Part shown: one piece after another, positions 23,626 to 32,649 of the stretch
Layout: each line of letters starts with the position of its first letter
Numbering within the stretch: the first letter of the stretch is position 1
Origin: Bacillota bacterium
GTDB lineage: Bacteria > Bacillota > Bacilli > Paenibacillales > UBA4045
NCBI GenBank assembly: GCA_023441055.1
Contig: JAEZQY010000025.1
Location: forward strand, 1-33,734
Direction of reading: 5' to 3'
Length of the DNA: 33,734 nt
Made by a program: the position numbers and the translations under genes
The notes under the pieces: model-generated
Databases searched by the model: none
Seen by the model: the letters and a program-made list of their open reading frames with translations, nothing else
Told to the model about the DNA's origin: nothing

Positions 23626-25071
23626 TATCGGAGACAGCAGCCGCGATATGGCTTCCTTGAAGCGAATCCAGTTGGATCGCTGGTTATATTTGGCCATCGT
23701 TAATTGTTCTGATCGCTCCATATCATGCTTGAAGATGTCTGTCAGCTGACTTGCCACCTCCGCATCATAGACGAAGGCGTTCACCTCGAAGTTCAGGTTA
23801 AAGCTGCGCACATCCATATTCGCCGTGCCGACAGATGCCACCTCATCATCCACTACAATCGTCTTGGCGTGCATGAACCCATTGCGGTAGAGGTATACAT
23901 TCGCACCCACACGCAGTAATTCAGCCACATAGGAGAGCGTTGCCCAATAGACGAAGAGATGATCCGGCTTGTCCGGAATCATGATATGCACCTTCACCCC
24001 TGACAGCACAGCCATCTGTAACGCGTCCAGAATGCTCGCATCCGGAATGAAGTAAGGGCTCTGAATGTAGATGGACCGCTGCGCGGATGTAATCAGCTTC
24101 AGATAACCGTTCTTAATATGGGCGAAGCTGGAGGCTGGACCGCTGGTTACGATCTGTATACCAATATTGCCCTTCGACACCAGCTCCGGGAACAGCTCCG
24201 GCTTATAGTAGATCTTCTGACTGTCAGCTGCCTGATTCCAGTCCAGTATGAATCGCGTCTGCAGGGCGTACACGGCGCTGCCCTGAAGCCGCAGATGGGT
24301 GTCGCGCCAGTAGCCGAATTTCGGATGCAGGCCGAGGTACTCGTCCCCCACATTGAAGCCGCCGACGTACCCAGTCACACCGTCCACGATGACCAGCTTA
24401 CGGTGATTCCGATAGTTCAAACGCAGATTGAAGAATCGCAGCCTGGAGGAATGGAAGGGAATCGCTTGTCCACCGGCTGCGCGGAATGCGCGGAAGAACT
24501 TCTTGGTTAGGCTTCGCGAACCCAGCGGGTCATACAGCACCCTGACCTTAACACCCTCCTGCGCCTTCTTCGTCAGCGCCTCGATCAATCGACCGCCCAG
24601 ATCATCCTTCTGTAGAATATAATACTGGAGATGGATATACTCGCGGGCGGAGGCGATATCCTCGAACAAGCGATTGAACTTCTCCTCGCCGTCTGTAATG
24701 ATCTCAAGCGCGTTATTCTCGGTGAGCAGCGCTCGGTTATTCGTCAGGCTCAGCATAATCAGATCATTATACCGTCTGGTGATCAAGCTGCGGTACGGAT
24801 AATCCCCACTCCTCATCTTGCGGGACTGCGCCTCCAGCCGCTTCTCAATGCCCAGCTTATTCATATCCTCCCACTGGAACAAGCGATTGCGTCGCAGCCC
24901 TCGACCTCCGAACAACAGATAGAGAATGAAGCCGAGCACCGGGATGAAGTAGAGCACGAGAAGCCAGGCCCAAGTGGACCCGGCGTCACGCTTATCCTTG
25001 AAGAGCAGCCAGACGGCTACGAACATATTCAGGACGAAGACCAGCCCAAGAAGTATGGATACAATGTTCAC
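23620..25071 (-). CDS. cls: Cardiolipin synthase
   Basis: This membrane phospholipase-D-type enzyme condenses two phosphatidylglycerols to cardiolipin and glycerol. It is 483 residues from the chosen start. Two N-terminal membrane segments cover about 1-22 and 34-54. Two HKD motifs are intact: HRKLVIVD at about 223-230 and HAKTIVVDD at about 401-409. The GTG at 25071 is chosen because GGAGGA lies about 9 nt before it; the GTG at 25080 abuts that site. It follows the alarmone synthetase gene by 29 nt and is probably co-transcribed. Confidence 0.94.
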   Translation of the reverse strand: MNIVSILLGLVFVLNMFVAVWLLFKDKRDAGSTWAWLLVLYFIPVLGFILYLLFGGRGLRRNRLFQWEDMNKLGIEKRLEAQSRKMRSGDYPYRSLITRRYNDLIMLSLTNNRALLTENNALEIITDGEEKFNRLFEDIASAREYIHLQYYILQKDDLGGRLIEALTKKAQEGVKVRVLYDPLGSRSLTKKFFRAFRAAGGQAIPFHSSRLRFFNLRLNYRNHRKLVIVDGVTGYVGGFNVGDEYLGLHPKFGYWRDTHLRLQGSAVYALQTRFILDWNQAADSQKIYYKPELFPELVSKGNIGIQIVTSGPASSFAHIKNGYLKLITSAQRSIYIQSPYFIPDASILDALQMAVLSGVKVHIMIPDKPDHLFVYWATLSYVAELLRVGANVYLYRNGFMHAKTIVVDDEVASVGTANMDVRSFNLNFEVNAFVYDAEVASQLTDIFKHDMERSEQLTMAKYNQRSNWIRFKEAISRLLSPIL

Positions 25072-25100
25072 AGCACGCACTCCTCCCCGTTACTGCTCAC

Positions 25101-25832
25101 TTAACCGTTCAGCATCTCCAACAGCGCGATGGGAATCGTGAACTGCTGATTGTTGATGGTGATGCTCTGCATCCGATCCAGGTTATCGCCATTGGCCGCC
25201 TTATGCTCCTGCACCTCGTGCAGCAATCGCTCCATCTGATGATCGAGCGCAGTCGCCGTATCCGCGGCAGACTTCAATTCTCTAAGCAGATGCTCCGGCA
25301 CATCATGATTGTACTTGTAGAAGATCTTGTGCTCCAGACTCGCCCAGAAGTCCATCGCGATCGTCCGAATCTGCACTTCCACACATACCTGCTCCACCCG
25401 ATCCGATAGGAATACCGGTACCTCTAGGAGCAGATGCAGGCTCTGATAGCCGTTAGGCTTCGGATTCTTGATGTAGTCCTTCACCTGCAGAATGCGCAGA
25501 TCACTCTGCTTCTGCAGCATCTCGCTTACGCGATACGTATCAGACAAGAAGGAGCACGTGATCCGAATGCCTGCAATATCCATGACATGCTCGCGAATGG
25601 AGTCGTAGGAGATCGTCCCACCCTTGCGGAGCAATTTGTTGATAATACTATCCGGTGACTTCAGACGGAACTTGGTATGCTCAATCGGGCTGTATTCATG
25701 CAACGCCTCGAATTCTTCCTTTAAGATCTCAATCTTGGTTTCCATTTCCTTCAGCGCGAATTGATACTGCATCATAAATCGTATAAGCTCATCTCGGAAA
25801 TCCTTCAATCGCAGCACGTTGTTACTGTTCAT
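25101..25832 (-). CDS. Small alarmone synthetase (RelA/SpoT synthetase domain only)
   Basis: This 243-residue protein carries a (p)ppGpp synthetase domain (PF04607) without hydrolase, TGS or ACT domains. Motifs are DIAGIRITCSF, then DYIKNPKPNGYQSLHL (substrate loop) and VEVQIRTIAMDFWASLEHK. The length is close to the Bacillus YjbM/YwaC (RelQ/RelP) group; the sequence alone does not settle which. The start is uncertain. GCGGAGGG abuts a GTG at 25847 and lies about 14 nt from the ATG at 25832, which is preferred. An extended -10 lies about 50 nt upstream. The cls gene follows in the same direction. Confidence 0.88.
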   Translation of the reverse strand: MNSNNVLRLKDFRDELIRFMMQYQFALKEMETKIEILKEEFEALHEYSPIEHTKFRLKSPDSIINKLLRKGGTISYDSIREHVMDIAGIRITCSFLSDTYRVSEMLQKQSDLRILQVKDYIKNPKPNGYQSLHLLLEVPVFLSDRVEQVCVEVQIRTIAMDFWASLEHKIFYKYNHDVPEHLLRELKSAADTATALDHQMERLLHEVQEHKAANGDNLDRMQSITINNQQFTIPIALLEMLNG

Positions 25833-25884
25833 TACGGTACAGTCCACCCTCCGCAGTTCTCACAAGCTGATATCTACTACGTTT

Positions 25885-25893
25885 AATATACCA
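25885..25893 (-). promoter_or_regulatory. Extended -10 promoter of the alarmone synthetase gene
   Basis: Minus strand TGGTATATT, with TATATT at 25885-25890, lies about 50 nt before the start codon. The -35 is weak. No clear glcF terminator is visible in 25848-25938. Confidence 0.45.
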
Positions 25894-25938
25894 GATAAGC
25901 TTCACTTGAACACATCACCAGGCGAAAATAGTACCGTC

Positions 25939-27312
25939 TTACAACCGCTCGTATAAGAAATCGACAATATGCACAGCACGCATGTCACTCTCCGCTGCAT
26001 GCCGCGCAATACCCATCTGCATCTGCATCAGACATCCGGGATTGCTGGTAATGATATAATGCGCTTGCGTCTGGTTCGCATCCACCATCTTATGCGCAAG
26101 AATCTGATTGGCCATATCAGGCTGCGTCAGATTATAGATACCCGCCGATCCGCAGCACGATCCCGCGTCGCGCATCTCAATATAGGTCGTCCCCGTTACT
26201 TGTTGGAGCAGCTTGCGCGGCGCGCTTGCCCCCTTCATGACGTTCTTAAGATGACAGGAATCCTGATACGTGACCTTCACGTTCTGCGATTGGTCACTAG
26301 TCTCGCCGATCGGTTCCCTGAACGTCAGTGGACGACCATGCTCCACTAATAGCGAGCAGATATCCTTCACACGACTGGCGAACCAGCTGGCACCCTCACG
26401 CCAATCTGAATCCTGATGCAGCAGGTGATCATACTCGACGAGCAATGCGCCGCACCCGCCGGCGTTAGACACAATATAATCCACGCCCGCATGCTGGAAT
26501 GCCTCGATATTCGATCGCGCAAGTCCTCTAGCTAGATCCGCCTCGCCCGCATGCGCATGAAGGGCGCCGCAGCAATTCTGAGCCTCCGGGATAATCACCT
26601 CGAACCCTGCGGCTGACAGCAGCTCTACCGTCCTCCGGTTCGTCTCTGTGAAGATGGTATCCATCAAGCAGCCGCGGAACATCCCGACTGTGGCCAGCTT
26701 CTCACCCTTGGCTGGAATGCGTGTGCCCAGCTGATCAATTACACCTGTGCCCGTAACCTCAGGCAGGGTGCGCTCTATATCCTCCATCTGCTTGGAGAAC
26801 CTGCCAATTATCCCTTTATCGCGGAATATACGCTGCAGGCCAATCTGGCGATAGACCTTCATGCTCTTACCCATCAGCTTCATTCGCTTCTGATGCGGGA
26901 ATATCCCTTTCAGCAGCACCGATCGCGCAAGTTTAATCCAAGTGCGATGCTGCGTCGTATGATCCTCAACCGCATCACGCGCCTGCTCGATAAGCTGTCC
27001 ATACTTAACATCAGCCGGACAAGCCGGCTCGCATGCGCGACAGCCCAGGCAATGGTTCATCTGATCCTCGAATGAGATGCCCGGCTCCATGACGCCGTCA
27101 ACCGCAGCCTTCATGAGCGCGATGCGCCCTCTGGGTGATTCTGCCTCCAGCCCGGTCTCCTTGAACGTCGGACAGGCCGGCAGACAGAAGCCGCAGCGCA
27201 TGCAATTTGTCAGCTGATCATAGTCCAGCTTCAGTTGAAACGACGCGCGCAGCGAATCAGGCGGGCCGCTTACAGCCGGACGGTTCATCATGCCTGCATT
27301 CAAGTCAGCCAC
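25939..27312 (-). CDS. glcF: Glycolate oxidase iron-sulfur subunit
   Basis: This 457-residue protein has two 4Fe-4S motifs near the N-terminus (CMRCGFCLPACP and CLGCRACEPACP). Two CCG domains follow, marked by NCCGALHAHAGE and GSCCGSAGIYN. It passes electrons from the flavoprotein GlcD to the quinone pool at the membrane. It starts with GTG and overlaps glcD by 8 nt, indicating translational coupling. Members of this family also act on D-lactate, so glycolate specificity is not certain. Confidence 0.92.
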   Translation of the reverse strand: MADLNAGMMNRPAVSGPPDSLRASFQLKLDYDQLTNCMRCGFCLPACPTFKETGLEAESPRGRIALMKAAVDGVMEPGISFEDQMNHCLGCRACEPACPADVKYGQLIEQARDAVEDHTTQHRTWIKLARSVLLKGIFPHQKRMKLMGKSMKVYRQIGLQRIFRDKGIIGRFSKQMEDIERTLPEVTGTGVIDQLGTRIPAKGEKLATVGMFRGCLMDTIFTETNRRTVELLSAAGFEVIIPEAQNCCGALHAHAGEADLARGLARSNIEAFQHAGVDYIVSNAGGCGALLVEYDHLLHQDSDWREGASWFASRVKDICSLLVEHGRPLTFREPIGETSDQSQNVKVTYQDSCHLKNVMKGASAPRKLLQQVTGTTYIEMRDAGSCCGSAGIYNLTQPDMANQILAHKMVDANQTQAHYIITSNPGCLMQMQMGIARHAAESDMRAVHIVDFLYERL

Positions 27313-28720
27313 GATCGATCACCACCCGTCTGCGTGTCTCCTTGGCGAAGACTTTCCCAGGATTCAAGAGGTTATCCGGGTCGAATGACTGCTTGATGCC
27401 GCGCATGACCGCCACCCCTGCGGCGCCGACTTTCCATTCTAGGAAGGGTGCCTTCACCAGACCCACACCATGCTCGCCGGTGATGGTGCCGCCCAGCTGG
27501 ATGGCCGCTTCGAAGATCTCCTCGAACGCTGCCTCAACCCGGTGCACCTCCTCTGCGTCTCGCGCATCCGTCGTTGCTGTTGGATGCAGATTGCCATCCC
27601 CAGCATGACCGAATGTCGCGATCTGTACGCGATGCTTCTCCGCGATACGGTTGATCGCCAGCACCATCTCTGCGATGCTCGAGCGCGGCACCGTGGCATC
27701 CTCCAGTATCGTTGTTGGACGGAGCCTGGCCAGTGCCGTGAACGCGCTGCGCCTGGCCGTCAGCAGCTTGAGCGCTTCCTCGTCTGTGCTGGCCACGCTG
27801 ATCCGCTCTGCCTGCTCTTCGCGGCAGATCGCTGAGATGAGTTCCATGTCACGCTCCACCATATCCTGCTCGCCATCCTGTTCGATCAGCAGAATCGCAG
27901 CCATATCGAGCGGCAGGCCAAGCTTGGCGAAATCGTCCACTACGCGAATAGTCGGATTATCCATAATCTCCAGCGTAGCGGGAATGATTCGGTTCTCGAT
28001 AATCGTGGACACTGTGCGGGCCGCGCTATAGATATCCTTGAACATCGCCAGCATCGTCTTCTTATAGCTCGGCGGCGGGACTAGCTTCAGTGTTGCCTCC
28101 GTTATGACCGCGAGCGTCCCCTCGGATCCAACGAGCAGCTTGGTCAGATCATAGCCCGCGACATCCTTCACCAGCTTGCCCCCGGTACGCATAATGTCGC
28201 CATTGGCAAGCACGCATTCCAGACCGAGGACGTAGTCTTTGGTTGTGCCGTATTTGAGACCACGTAGTCCGCCTGAATTCTCTGCAATATTCCCGCCGAT
28301 CGTCGAGATCTTCATACTGCTGGGGTCCGGCGGATAGAACAACCCCTGACTCTCCACATAGTCCGTGAATGTCTGGGTGATCAGCCCAGGCTGCACCGTT
28401 GCGGTCAGGTTCTGCGTATCCAGCTCGAGAATCGCATTCATCCGATGCATGACCATGACGATCCCACCCTGCACAGGCACTGTCCCCCCGCATAGATTCG
28501 TGCCCGAGCCCCGGCTCACGAGAGGAATCTTATGCTCGCTCAGCACCTTCATAATGCGTGATACCTGCTCCGTGCTTGCAGGATAGATGACTCCATCCGG
28601 CAGCTGCTGCAGCATGGGTGTCCCGTCATAGGAATGCGTGACGAGCGCCTCCGGGTCATCCTTGAAGCTGGCCTCGCCTACGATCACTATTAATTGCTGC
28701 CTGATCGACTCGTTCAACAT
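27305..28720 (-). CDS. glcD: Glycolate oxidase subunit GlcD (FAD-linked 2-hydroxyacid dehydrogenase)
   Basis: This 471-residue flavoprotein oxidises glycolate or a D-2-hydroxyacid to the 2-oxoacid. The FAD-binding PCMH domain has PLVSRGSGTNLCGG and STIGGNIAENSGGLRGLKYG. The C-terminal FAD-oxidase domain ends with GEHGVGLVK and FDPDNLLNPGK. The ATG at 28720 has GGGGGAG 8 nt upstream, unlike a TTG 15 nt earlier. glcF follows with overlap; no glcE is present, as is common in Bacilli. Control by the divergent FadR-type regulator is likely. Confidence 0.92.
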   Translation of the reverse strand: MLNESIRQQLIVIVGEASFKDDPEALVTHSYDGTPMLQQLPDGVIYPASTEQVSRIMKVLSEHKIPLVSRGSGTNLCGGTVPVQGGIVMVMHRMNAILELDTQNLTATVQPGLITQTFTDYVESQGLFYPPDPSSMKISTIGGNIAENSGGLRGLKYGTTKDYVLGLECVLANGDIMRTGGKLVKDVAGYDLTKLLVGSEGTLAVITEATLKLVPPPSYKKTMLAMFKDIYSAARTVSTIIENRIIPATLEIMDNPTIRVVDDFAKLGLPLDMAAILLIEQDGEQDMVERDMELISAICREEQAERISVASTDEEALKLLTARRSAFTALARLRPTTILEDATVPRSSIAEMVLAINRIAEKHRVQIATFGHAGDGNLHPTATTDARDAEEVHRVEAAFEEIFEAAIQLGGTITGEHGVGLVKAPFLEWKVGAAGVAVMRGIKQSFDPDNLLNPGKVFAKETRRRVVIDRG

Positions 28721-28745
28721 CGCTGTCTCCCCCAATACGGTAATG

Positions 28746-28768
28746 AGTCATCATGTCATCTGATGACT
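28746..28768. promoter_or_regulatory. Inverted repeat, candidate FadR-type operator of glcDF
   Basis: AGTCATCA (28746-28753), TGTCATC and TGATGACT (28761-28768) give an 8-bp perfect inverted repeat with a 7-bp centre. It lies about 9 bp downstream of the glcD -10 and 26 bp before the start codon, a typical repression site. Confidence 0.6.
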
Positions 28769-28776
28769 TTACGACC

Positions 28777-28805
28777 AGTTTAGCGTATGATTGAATAGAA
28801 GTAAA
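28777..28805 (-). promoter_or_regulatory. SigA-like promoter of glcDF
   Basis: Minus strand TTTACT (28800-28805), a 17-bp spacer and TAAACT (28777-28782). The FadR-type palindrome follows at about +1 to +25. Confidence 0.55.
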
Positions 28806-28866
28806 TCGTCAAATTGTTGATGGGAGACAGATTTAAACTATTCATCGAAGGGAGACAGTAAGGTAT

Positions 28867-29607
28867 GTGCGAATTGTCCTTACGCCCATTATGAACAACT
28901 CCTCTATTAAACCGCAGAAGAGCTCGGAGCTCGTGCTGCAGCACATTCGCCAGCAGATAGAGAGCGGGGAATACTCGCTTGGGAGCAAGCTGCCCACTGT
29001 CGATGAATTTGCCATGCGCTACCAGGTGGGGCGATCTACCATACGCGAGGCGCTGAGTGGTCTGAAGGCGATGGGTTGGGTGCGAATTCGACATGGCGGA
29101 GGATCGTTCGTTGTTGAGGAGCTGCCCCGAAGCGTGGATGTTGAAGGCGAAGGCGGCATCTTCTATCAGACTGAGCTGCTCCAGGAGGTACTGGAGGTTC
29201 GCAGATTCATCGAGGCTGGCTGCGCGGCGCTGGCGGCTGAGCGGAGAACGGCTGCTGACTTAATCGCGCTGGAGCAGAGGCTGCATCAGATGGAAGCGAG
29301 CTTAGGCGATGAGGAGGCCAGCAATCAAGCCGATTATCAGTTTCATCTGTCGATTGCCGAAGCCTCGCATAACACACTGTTCCTCACCATGCTGACATCC
29401 ATGAATGATCGCTTGCAGGCCAGCATGAAGGAATCACGCCGGCTCTGGTTCTTCTCGGATCGATCGACTGCCGAGATGCTGCTGCATGAGCATACACATA
29501 TCTACGAAGCGATCCGCGATCAGCACAAGCAACTGGCTGAGGATCGGATGAGGGCGCATATCAGCAAGGTAGAGCAGGTTGTGCAGCGGCTGAGTTCGGG
29601 GGGGTAG
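28867..29607 (+). CDS. FadR-subfamily GntR regulator, probable control of glcDF
   Basis: This 246-residue protein has a GntR winged helix (SSELVLQHIRQQIESG, then LPTVDEFAMRYQVGRSTIREAL). An FCD ligand domain of about 140 residues follows, with EVRRFIEAGCAALAAERR, DYQFHLSIAEASHN and HTHIYEAI. The spaced His and Asp residues fit the metal site of FCD regulators that bind carboxylates, such as LldR and GlcC. It is divergent from glcD, so glycolate or lactate is a likely ligand (inference). The GTG at 28867 follows AAGG closely. An ATG at 28891 would keep the whole domain but lacks a ribosome binding site. Confidence 0.87.
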   Translation: MRIVLTPIMNNSSIKPQKSSELVLQHIRQQIESGEYSLGSKLPTVDEFAMRYQVGRSTIREALSGLKAMGWVRIRHGGGSFVVEELPRSVDVEGEGGIFYQTELLQEVLEVRRFIEAGCAALAAERRTAADLIALEQRLHQMEASLGDEEASNQADYQFHLSIAEASHNTLFLTMLTSMNDRLQASMKESRRLWFFSDRSTAEMLLHEHTHIYEAIRDQHKQLAEDRMRAHISKVEQVVQRLSSGG

Positions 29608-29632
29608 CTCAGTCGATGAGGTTTTCTGTTAG

Positions 29633-30595
29633 CTAGGAATTGGGAACAGGGCTGAATACGCGACCCTCGGGCAGATGCTCCTGCTGCTCCGCAATCAACA
29701 AACCGCCCGATAGTCGTATCCAGGATTCATAGCTGCGCTCTCCCTCTCGAAGCTCGATGATCCGCGCTCCCTTCGGAGAATCGTGCTTACTGTAACCACC
29801 TGTAGCTTGTCCATAGGTGAGTCGAATGCCATGCAGATCACCATAATAATTATTACTGTGATCATGACCGGCGAATGTGCCTGCCACATCCCCCATCTCC
29901 ACCATCGCTTGGAATAATCCAGTGTTCAGATCAGGGCAGCACACCTTCTCCCACTTCGTTCCATAGCAGACATGGTGATCCCATACCTCATTATACTCAG
30001 GTATCGGAATATGGAAGAAGGCGATAGCTGGTATTGGAACGGCCTGTCCGTGATTCAACTTCATAGATTCATCTATATACCAGGCGATCTGATCACGGGT
30101 AATCGCTCCCCAGCCACCTAGCGGCGACCTGTCCCCGGAATCGAATGCATAGATTGCGGCGGCAATCTGATCATTCGTACTGCCATTAATTCTTAACACA
30201 TAATTCCCTACACCATGAATTCCAGCTGGACCTGCTGATGCCAGACACAGTTCGCTCCGCTGCAGCGTCTCGAGCAATTGCTGATTATTCGCGGTTCCCT
30301 GACCATCATGATTTCCGAAGACAAGTGCCCACGGAATGCGACGCCGTTCTGCCGGCTCTACCACTTCCAGAATGATCTGTCTTGAATCCCCGCGTCCGTG
30401 CTTCGTTATTGCGTCGCCGGAGATGAGGTCCCCCGAATAGAAGACAAGATCAGGCTTTTCCAGCTCCAGCACCTCCTCCATCAATTGCATAGAGGCCATA
30501 TCTTGCTCCTCGCCATAGGTCCGATGGACATCTGTGAATTGCACGATTTTAAATGTGCCAGATGCGTTGAATGATAACTGAATCTTGTTAGCCAT
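29633..30595 (-). CDS. Calcineurin-like metallophosphoesterase
   Basis: This 320-residue protein has the full binuclear metal motif set: FTDVH near 19-23, YSGDLIS, FGNHDG, FFHIPIPEY and FAGHDHSNNYYG. It resembles the purple acid phosphatase / YkuE-like groups and DUF-type phosphohydrolases; the substrate is unknown. No signal peptide is seen, so it is probably cytoplasmic. The ATG at 30595 has GGGAGGG 6 nt upstream. It has its own strong promoter and converges on the FadR-type gene 25 nt away without a clear terminator. Confidence 0.87.
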   Translation of the reverse strand: MANKIQLSFNASGTFKIVQFTDVHRTYGEEQDMASMQLMEEVLELEKPDLVFYSGDLISGDAITKHGRGDSRQIILEVVEPAERRRIPWALVFGNHDGQGTANNQQLLETLQRSELCLASAGPAGIHGVGNYVLRINGSTNDQIAAAIYAFDSGDRSPLGGWGAITRDQIAWYIDESMKLNHGQAVPIPAIAFFHIPIPEYNEVWDHHVCYGTKWEKVCCPDLNTGLFQAMVEMGDVAGTFAGHDHSNNYYGDLHGIRLTYGQATGGYSKHDSPKGARIIELREGERSYESWIRLSGGLLIAEQQEHLPEGRVFSPVPNS

Positions 30596-30650
30596 CTCAT
30601 TCCCTCCCATTCATGATGCCGCTCAATTATCTTAATGATTAATATAACTG

Positions 30651-30679
30651 AGTATAGATGCATTTATATGCTTTGTAAA
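30651..30679 (-). promoter_or_regulatory. SigA promoter of the metallophosphoesterase gene
   Basis: Minus strand TTTACA (30674-30679), a 17-bp spacer and TATACT (30651-30656). It lies about 56 nt before the start codon. Confidence 0.7.
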
Positions 30680-30716
30680 GACATCCTCATCGTCATATTG
30701 GGGTTAGTTGCAGCAA

Positions 30717-31478
30717 TTAAACGGCATATACATGAACACCGCTGGCGCGGAATGCATCGAGCTCCTCCTGCCGCGCCTCTGCTCCTGTGATCAACGTGTG
30801 TACGGACTCAATTGGTGCGACTTTATGCAGCGACAGCTTGCCTAGCTTGGTGTGATCAGCGGCTACAATAATCTCCTGTGCCGCTCGAATCATAGCCTGC
30901 TTAGCTGGGACTAGCATAGCGTCCGGGTTCATAAGGCCATGCTGGGGGTGAATGACCGTCATGCCAATGAATGCCTTCACCACGTGAATCGTGTTAAGCG
31001 CATGATCGGTCAGCATCCCATTGAGCATATAACTTGATGGATACAGCTCGCCGCCGGTCACGATCACCCTCACTCCTGGGGCATCGCGAAGCTCACCCGC
31101 CACATTGATATCATTCGTAATGACCGTTAGGTGCGAATGGTTCACGAGGTTGCGCGCGATATGCATGGTGGTGGTACCCGAGTCAATAATGATCGAATCC
31201 CCGTCCTCAACGAGACTCGCAGCCATCCGCCCGATTCGCCGTTTCTCATCCGCACTCTGCGTAGATCGTTCTGTGAACGCCGGCTCATTATTCGTCCATT
31301 CCTCGACCACCACACCACCATGTGTACGCCTAAGCATACCATTCTGCTCAATCTCAGATAAATCCCTGCGTATTGTCGCTTCATGCACCCCAAACTGCTG
31401 CGCCAATACACCCACCGTTGCTGATCGATTCGATCGCACATAGTCAACAATCCGTCGTTTCCGTTCTGCCGCTAGCAT
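30717..31478 (-). CDS. DeoR-family transcriptional regulator
   Basis: This 253-residue protein starts at MLAAERKRRIVDYV. The HTH (VGVLAQQFGVHEATIRRDLSEI, then RRTHGGV) is followed by the DeoRC domain with DSGTTTMHIA, VITNDINVAG and VAADHTKLG. The ATG at 31478 has GGGGAGG about 8 nt upstream; longer in-frame starts overlap the araM-like gene and lack support. It lies 19 nt after the glycerol-1-phosphate dehydrogenase gene, in one operon with it and the HAD-IIA phosphatase. It probably senses a phosphorylated sugar or polyol and represses the operon. Confidence 0.9.
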   Translation of the reverse strand: MLAAERKRRIVDYVRSNRSATVGVLAQQFGVHEATIRRDLSEIEQNGMLRRTHGGVVVEEWTNNEPAFTERSTQSADEKRRIGRMAASLVEDGDSIIIDSGTTTMHIARNLVNHSHLTVITNDINVAGELRDAPGVRVIVTGGELYPSSYMLNGMLTDHALNTIHVVKAFIGMTVIHPQHGLMNPDAMLVPAKQAMIRAAQEIIVAADHTKLGKLSLHKVAPIESVHTLITGAEARQEELDAFRASGVHVYAV

Positions 31479-31497
31479 CCCATCGCCTCCCCCTCTT

Positions 31498-32649
31498 CTA
31501 TGTCTCCCGTTCATTACGTGCGTGCAGCAGTGTATATCGCTCTGGCCGTACAAGATGCGCAGCCTGCAAGCTTCTTTCCAGCAAATCCTGTGACACACCC
31601 AGCTGTTCAATCGTCGACGGACTACCGACAGCGGTTAAGAGACCTCTGATCTCCTCCTCACCCGGTATGCGACTTATCTCGCGAACAATGTCCGCCCAGT
31701 TCGCTGCAACCTGCACGCGAACGCCAGCCTGCATGCCGAACTGTTCACCTGCCAATTGATGATACAGCTTCGAAATCTGCGCGCACGCAACCCCTACCTT
31801 AGCGCCGTGCAGCAGCTGCTTGCGTCCCGCAGCAATGTAGTCCATCTCCCAGAAGTGGGAGAGATGATGCTCCGCGCCGGAGGCTGGATGCGACTTGCCG
31901 AATAGCAGCATCGCAATGCCTGACTCAATCAACGCATGCATCAAGGTGGCAATCCCCTCTTCATCACGCTTGGCAATTAAGCTAACCTGATCCACACACT
32001 TCTTTAGCGCCTCTCGCGTCATCGTCTCCGCCTGCTCGAGATACGGCTCGTCATTCGCCAGCACGCCGAAGGTCCAGTCGAACAGGGAGGTAAACTTGCC
32101 CAGAATATCTCCGAATCCAGCAGCCGTCATCGCTCCAGGCGCGCGGGTCAACACATTCAGATCTGCGAAGATCGCATCAGGGCCTATTGACACAATTGTC
32201 TTCTTGCTCCCTCGGATAATGATCGGCGCCCCCTTCGAATTAAAACCGTCAACCGATGGCGCAGTGGGAACCGAGATAAAGGGCAAATGTGTCGTATAGG
32301 CTGCGTATCTCGTAATATCATGCAGGGTACCGCTGCCAACAGCGATCACCATCTGAGGCTTACATTGTTGGATGTCCAGGATGAGTTGTATAATCGATAC
32401 CTCATCCGCAATTACGTCGCCGATCCCATTCGGCTCGATGAACGTGGTATGGCAATGAACATGAGCCTTCGCTAGCATTTCTTCAACCAACTTGCCCGCT
32501 GCCTCATAGGTATTAGTGTCTACCACCATCTGAACGACTCGAATGTCTCTCTGCTCCAGGTAGCCGCTTAGCTTTCGGACAGCGCCCGCTTCAATCGCGA
32601 TCAGCTCAATTCCTAACGCTGCAGTATCAGCACTATGCATCAATACCAT
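31498..32649 (-). CDS. araM: sn-glycerol-1-phosphate dehydrogenase (AraM/EgsA type)
   Basis: This 383-residue member of the iron/nickel-type alcohol dehydrogenase superfamily reduces dihydroxyacetone phosphate to sn-glycerol 1-phosphate. The nucleotide motif VIAVGSGTLHDITRY is present. Likely metal ligands are the Asp of TAPSVDGFNSKGAP, the second His of SGAEHHLSHFWEM and the His of LLHGAKVGVA. It follows a HAD-IIA phosphatase gene with about 17 nt of overlap. This recalls the araL-araM pair of the B. subtilis arabinose operon. The start is uncertain among GTG 32655, ATG 32649 (AAGG 5 nt upstream) and ATG 32640. Confidence 0.87.
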   Translation of the reverse strand: MVLMHSADTAALGIELIAIEAGAVRKLSGYLEQRDIRVVQMVVDTNTYEAAGKLVEEMLAKAHVHCHTTFIEPNGIGDVIADEVSIIQLILDIQQCKPQMVIAVGSGTLHDITRYAAYTTHLPFISVPTAPSVDGFNSKGAPIIIRGSKKTIVSIGPDAIFADLNVLTRAPGAMTAAGFGDILGKFTSLFDWTFGVLANDEPYLEQAETMTREALKKCVDQVSLIAKRDEEGIATLMHALIESGIAMLLFGKSHPASGAEHHLSHFWEMDYIAAGRKQLLHGAKVGVACAQISKLYHQLAGEQFGMQAGVRVQVAANWADIVREISRIPGEEEIRGLLTAVGSPSTIEQLGVSQDLLERSLQAAHLVRPERYTLLHARNERET

